Positions 14,473 to 14,598 of a stretch of DNA of 14,598 bases are shown here, in pieces (positions within the stretch are counted from its first letter, which is position 1; each line of letters opens with the position of its first letter). Below the pieces are notes generated by a model, which saw only the letters and a list, made by a program, of their open reading frames with translations, did not search any database and was not told the origin of the DNA. The translations under genes and the position numbers were made by a program. This DNA comes from Muribaculaceae bacterium (GTDB lineage Bacteria > Bacteroidota > Bacteroidia > Bacteroidales > Muribaculaceae). The stretch spans positions 7,230-21,827 of the forward strand of contig JAIDPP010000136.1 of assembly GCA_029062725.1 (NCBI GenBank). The letters are read 5' to 3'.

Positions 14473-14598
14473 TAAAGAATGATCCTCCTAAGAAGTTGAA
14501 ACATTTCTACCATTCCATTTTACAATACTTCGGTTATTTTTGAGATTTTGTTACTGGCTCCGAGAAGCCAAGTGTTTAATCCGTTAAAAATCTGATGT
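14473..14598. other. Gene-free 3' edge with a possible promoter and small hairpin
   Basis: No coding region is recognisable in the last 126 bases. TATTTTTG (14535-14542) matches the TAnnTTTG -7 consensus on the + strand but lacks a good -33 box. Downstream, TGGCT (14555-14559) and AGCCA (14566-14570) form a 5-bp hairpin, which ACT/AGT flanks can extend across one bulged base. This may be the leader of a gene beyond the window. Confidence 0.3.

Noticed and set aside
1..14598. CRISPR arrays, tRNA/rRNA genes, transposases, integrases, toxin-antitoxin or phage-defence genes
   Set aside because: Looked for across both strands; no repeat-spacer pattern, cloverleaf, mobile-element protein or defence-type motif could be recognised.

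Overview
The window reads as chromosomal DNA from a Bacteroidota bacterium, most likely a gut Bacteroidales of the Muribaculaceae/Bacteroides type. The reasons are the promoter-like TAnnTTTG elements (seen before the nuclease pair and gyrB), two secreted proteins ending in a type IX secretion-like sorting domain, a fused KorA / separate KorB 2-oxoacid:ferredoxin oxidoreductase, a Bacillus halodurans-type RNase H with an N-terminal hybrid-binding domain, and a short QueG without the C-terminal repeat region. The taxonomic call is inference from content; no rRNA is present. All supported genes lie on the + strand.

Layout. (1) Bases 1-3769 hold a tightly packed gene run: the tail of an unidentified gene, a polytopic membrane protein, pdxB (vitamin B6 synthesis), rnhA (RNase H) and queG (tRNA queuosine), with gaps of 3 to 22 nt and a 4-nt ATGA overlap between rnhA and queG. 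(2) Bases 3770-7395 hold a Bacteroidota-type promoter with a repeat-bearing leader, then two tandem paralogous secreted endonuclease I proteins, each with a different middle region and a matching C-terminal sorting-like domain. (3) Bases 7470-10348 hold korA-korB, closed by a GC-rich hairpin. (4) Bases 10349-12309 hold a regulatory-looking 295-nt leader, then acpP and fabF separated by a 105-nt spacer with a very stable hairpin, and a strong terminator. (5) Bases 12345-14472 hold gyrB with its own promoter and terminator. (6) The last ~125 bases have no gene; they hold a possible promoter and a small hairpin.

Function. Most of this is core metabolism and information processing: B6 cofactor synthesis, R-loop/primer removal, tRNA modification, low-potential 2-oxoacid oxidation, fatty-acid elongation and DNA supercoiling. 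The accessory element is the nuclease pair, which probably degrades DNA/RNA outside the cytoplasm for nutrient scavenging or matrix breakdown. I found no defence island, CRISPR array, integrase, transposon or clearly new multi-gene system. The parts worth a second look are the nuclease pair and its leader, the 25-bp palindrome upstream of acpP, and the hairpin between acpP and fabF.
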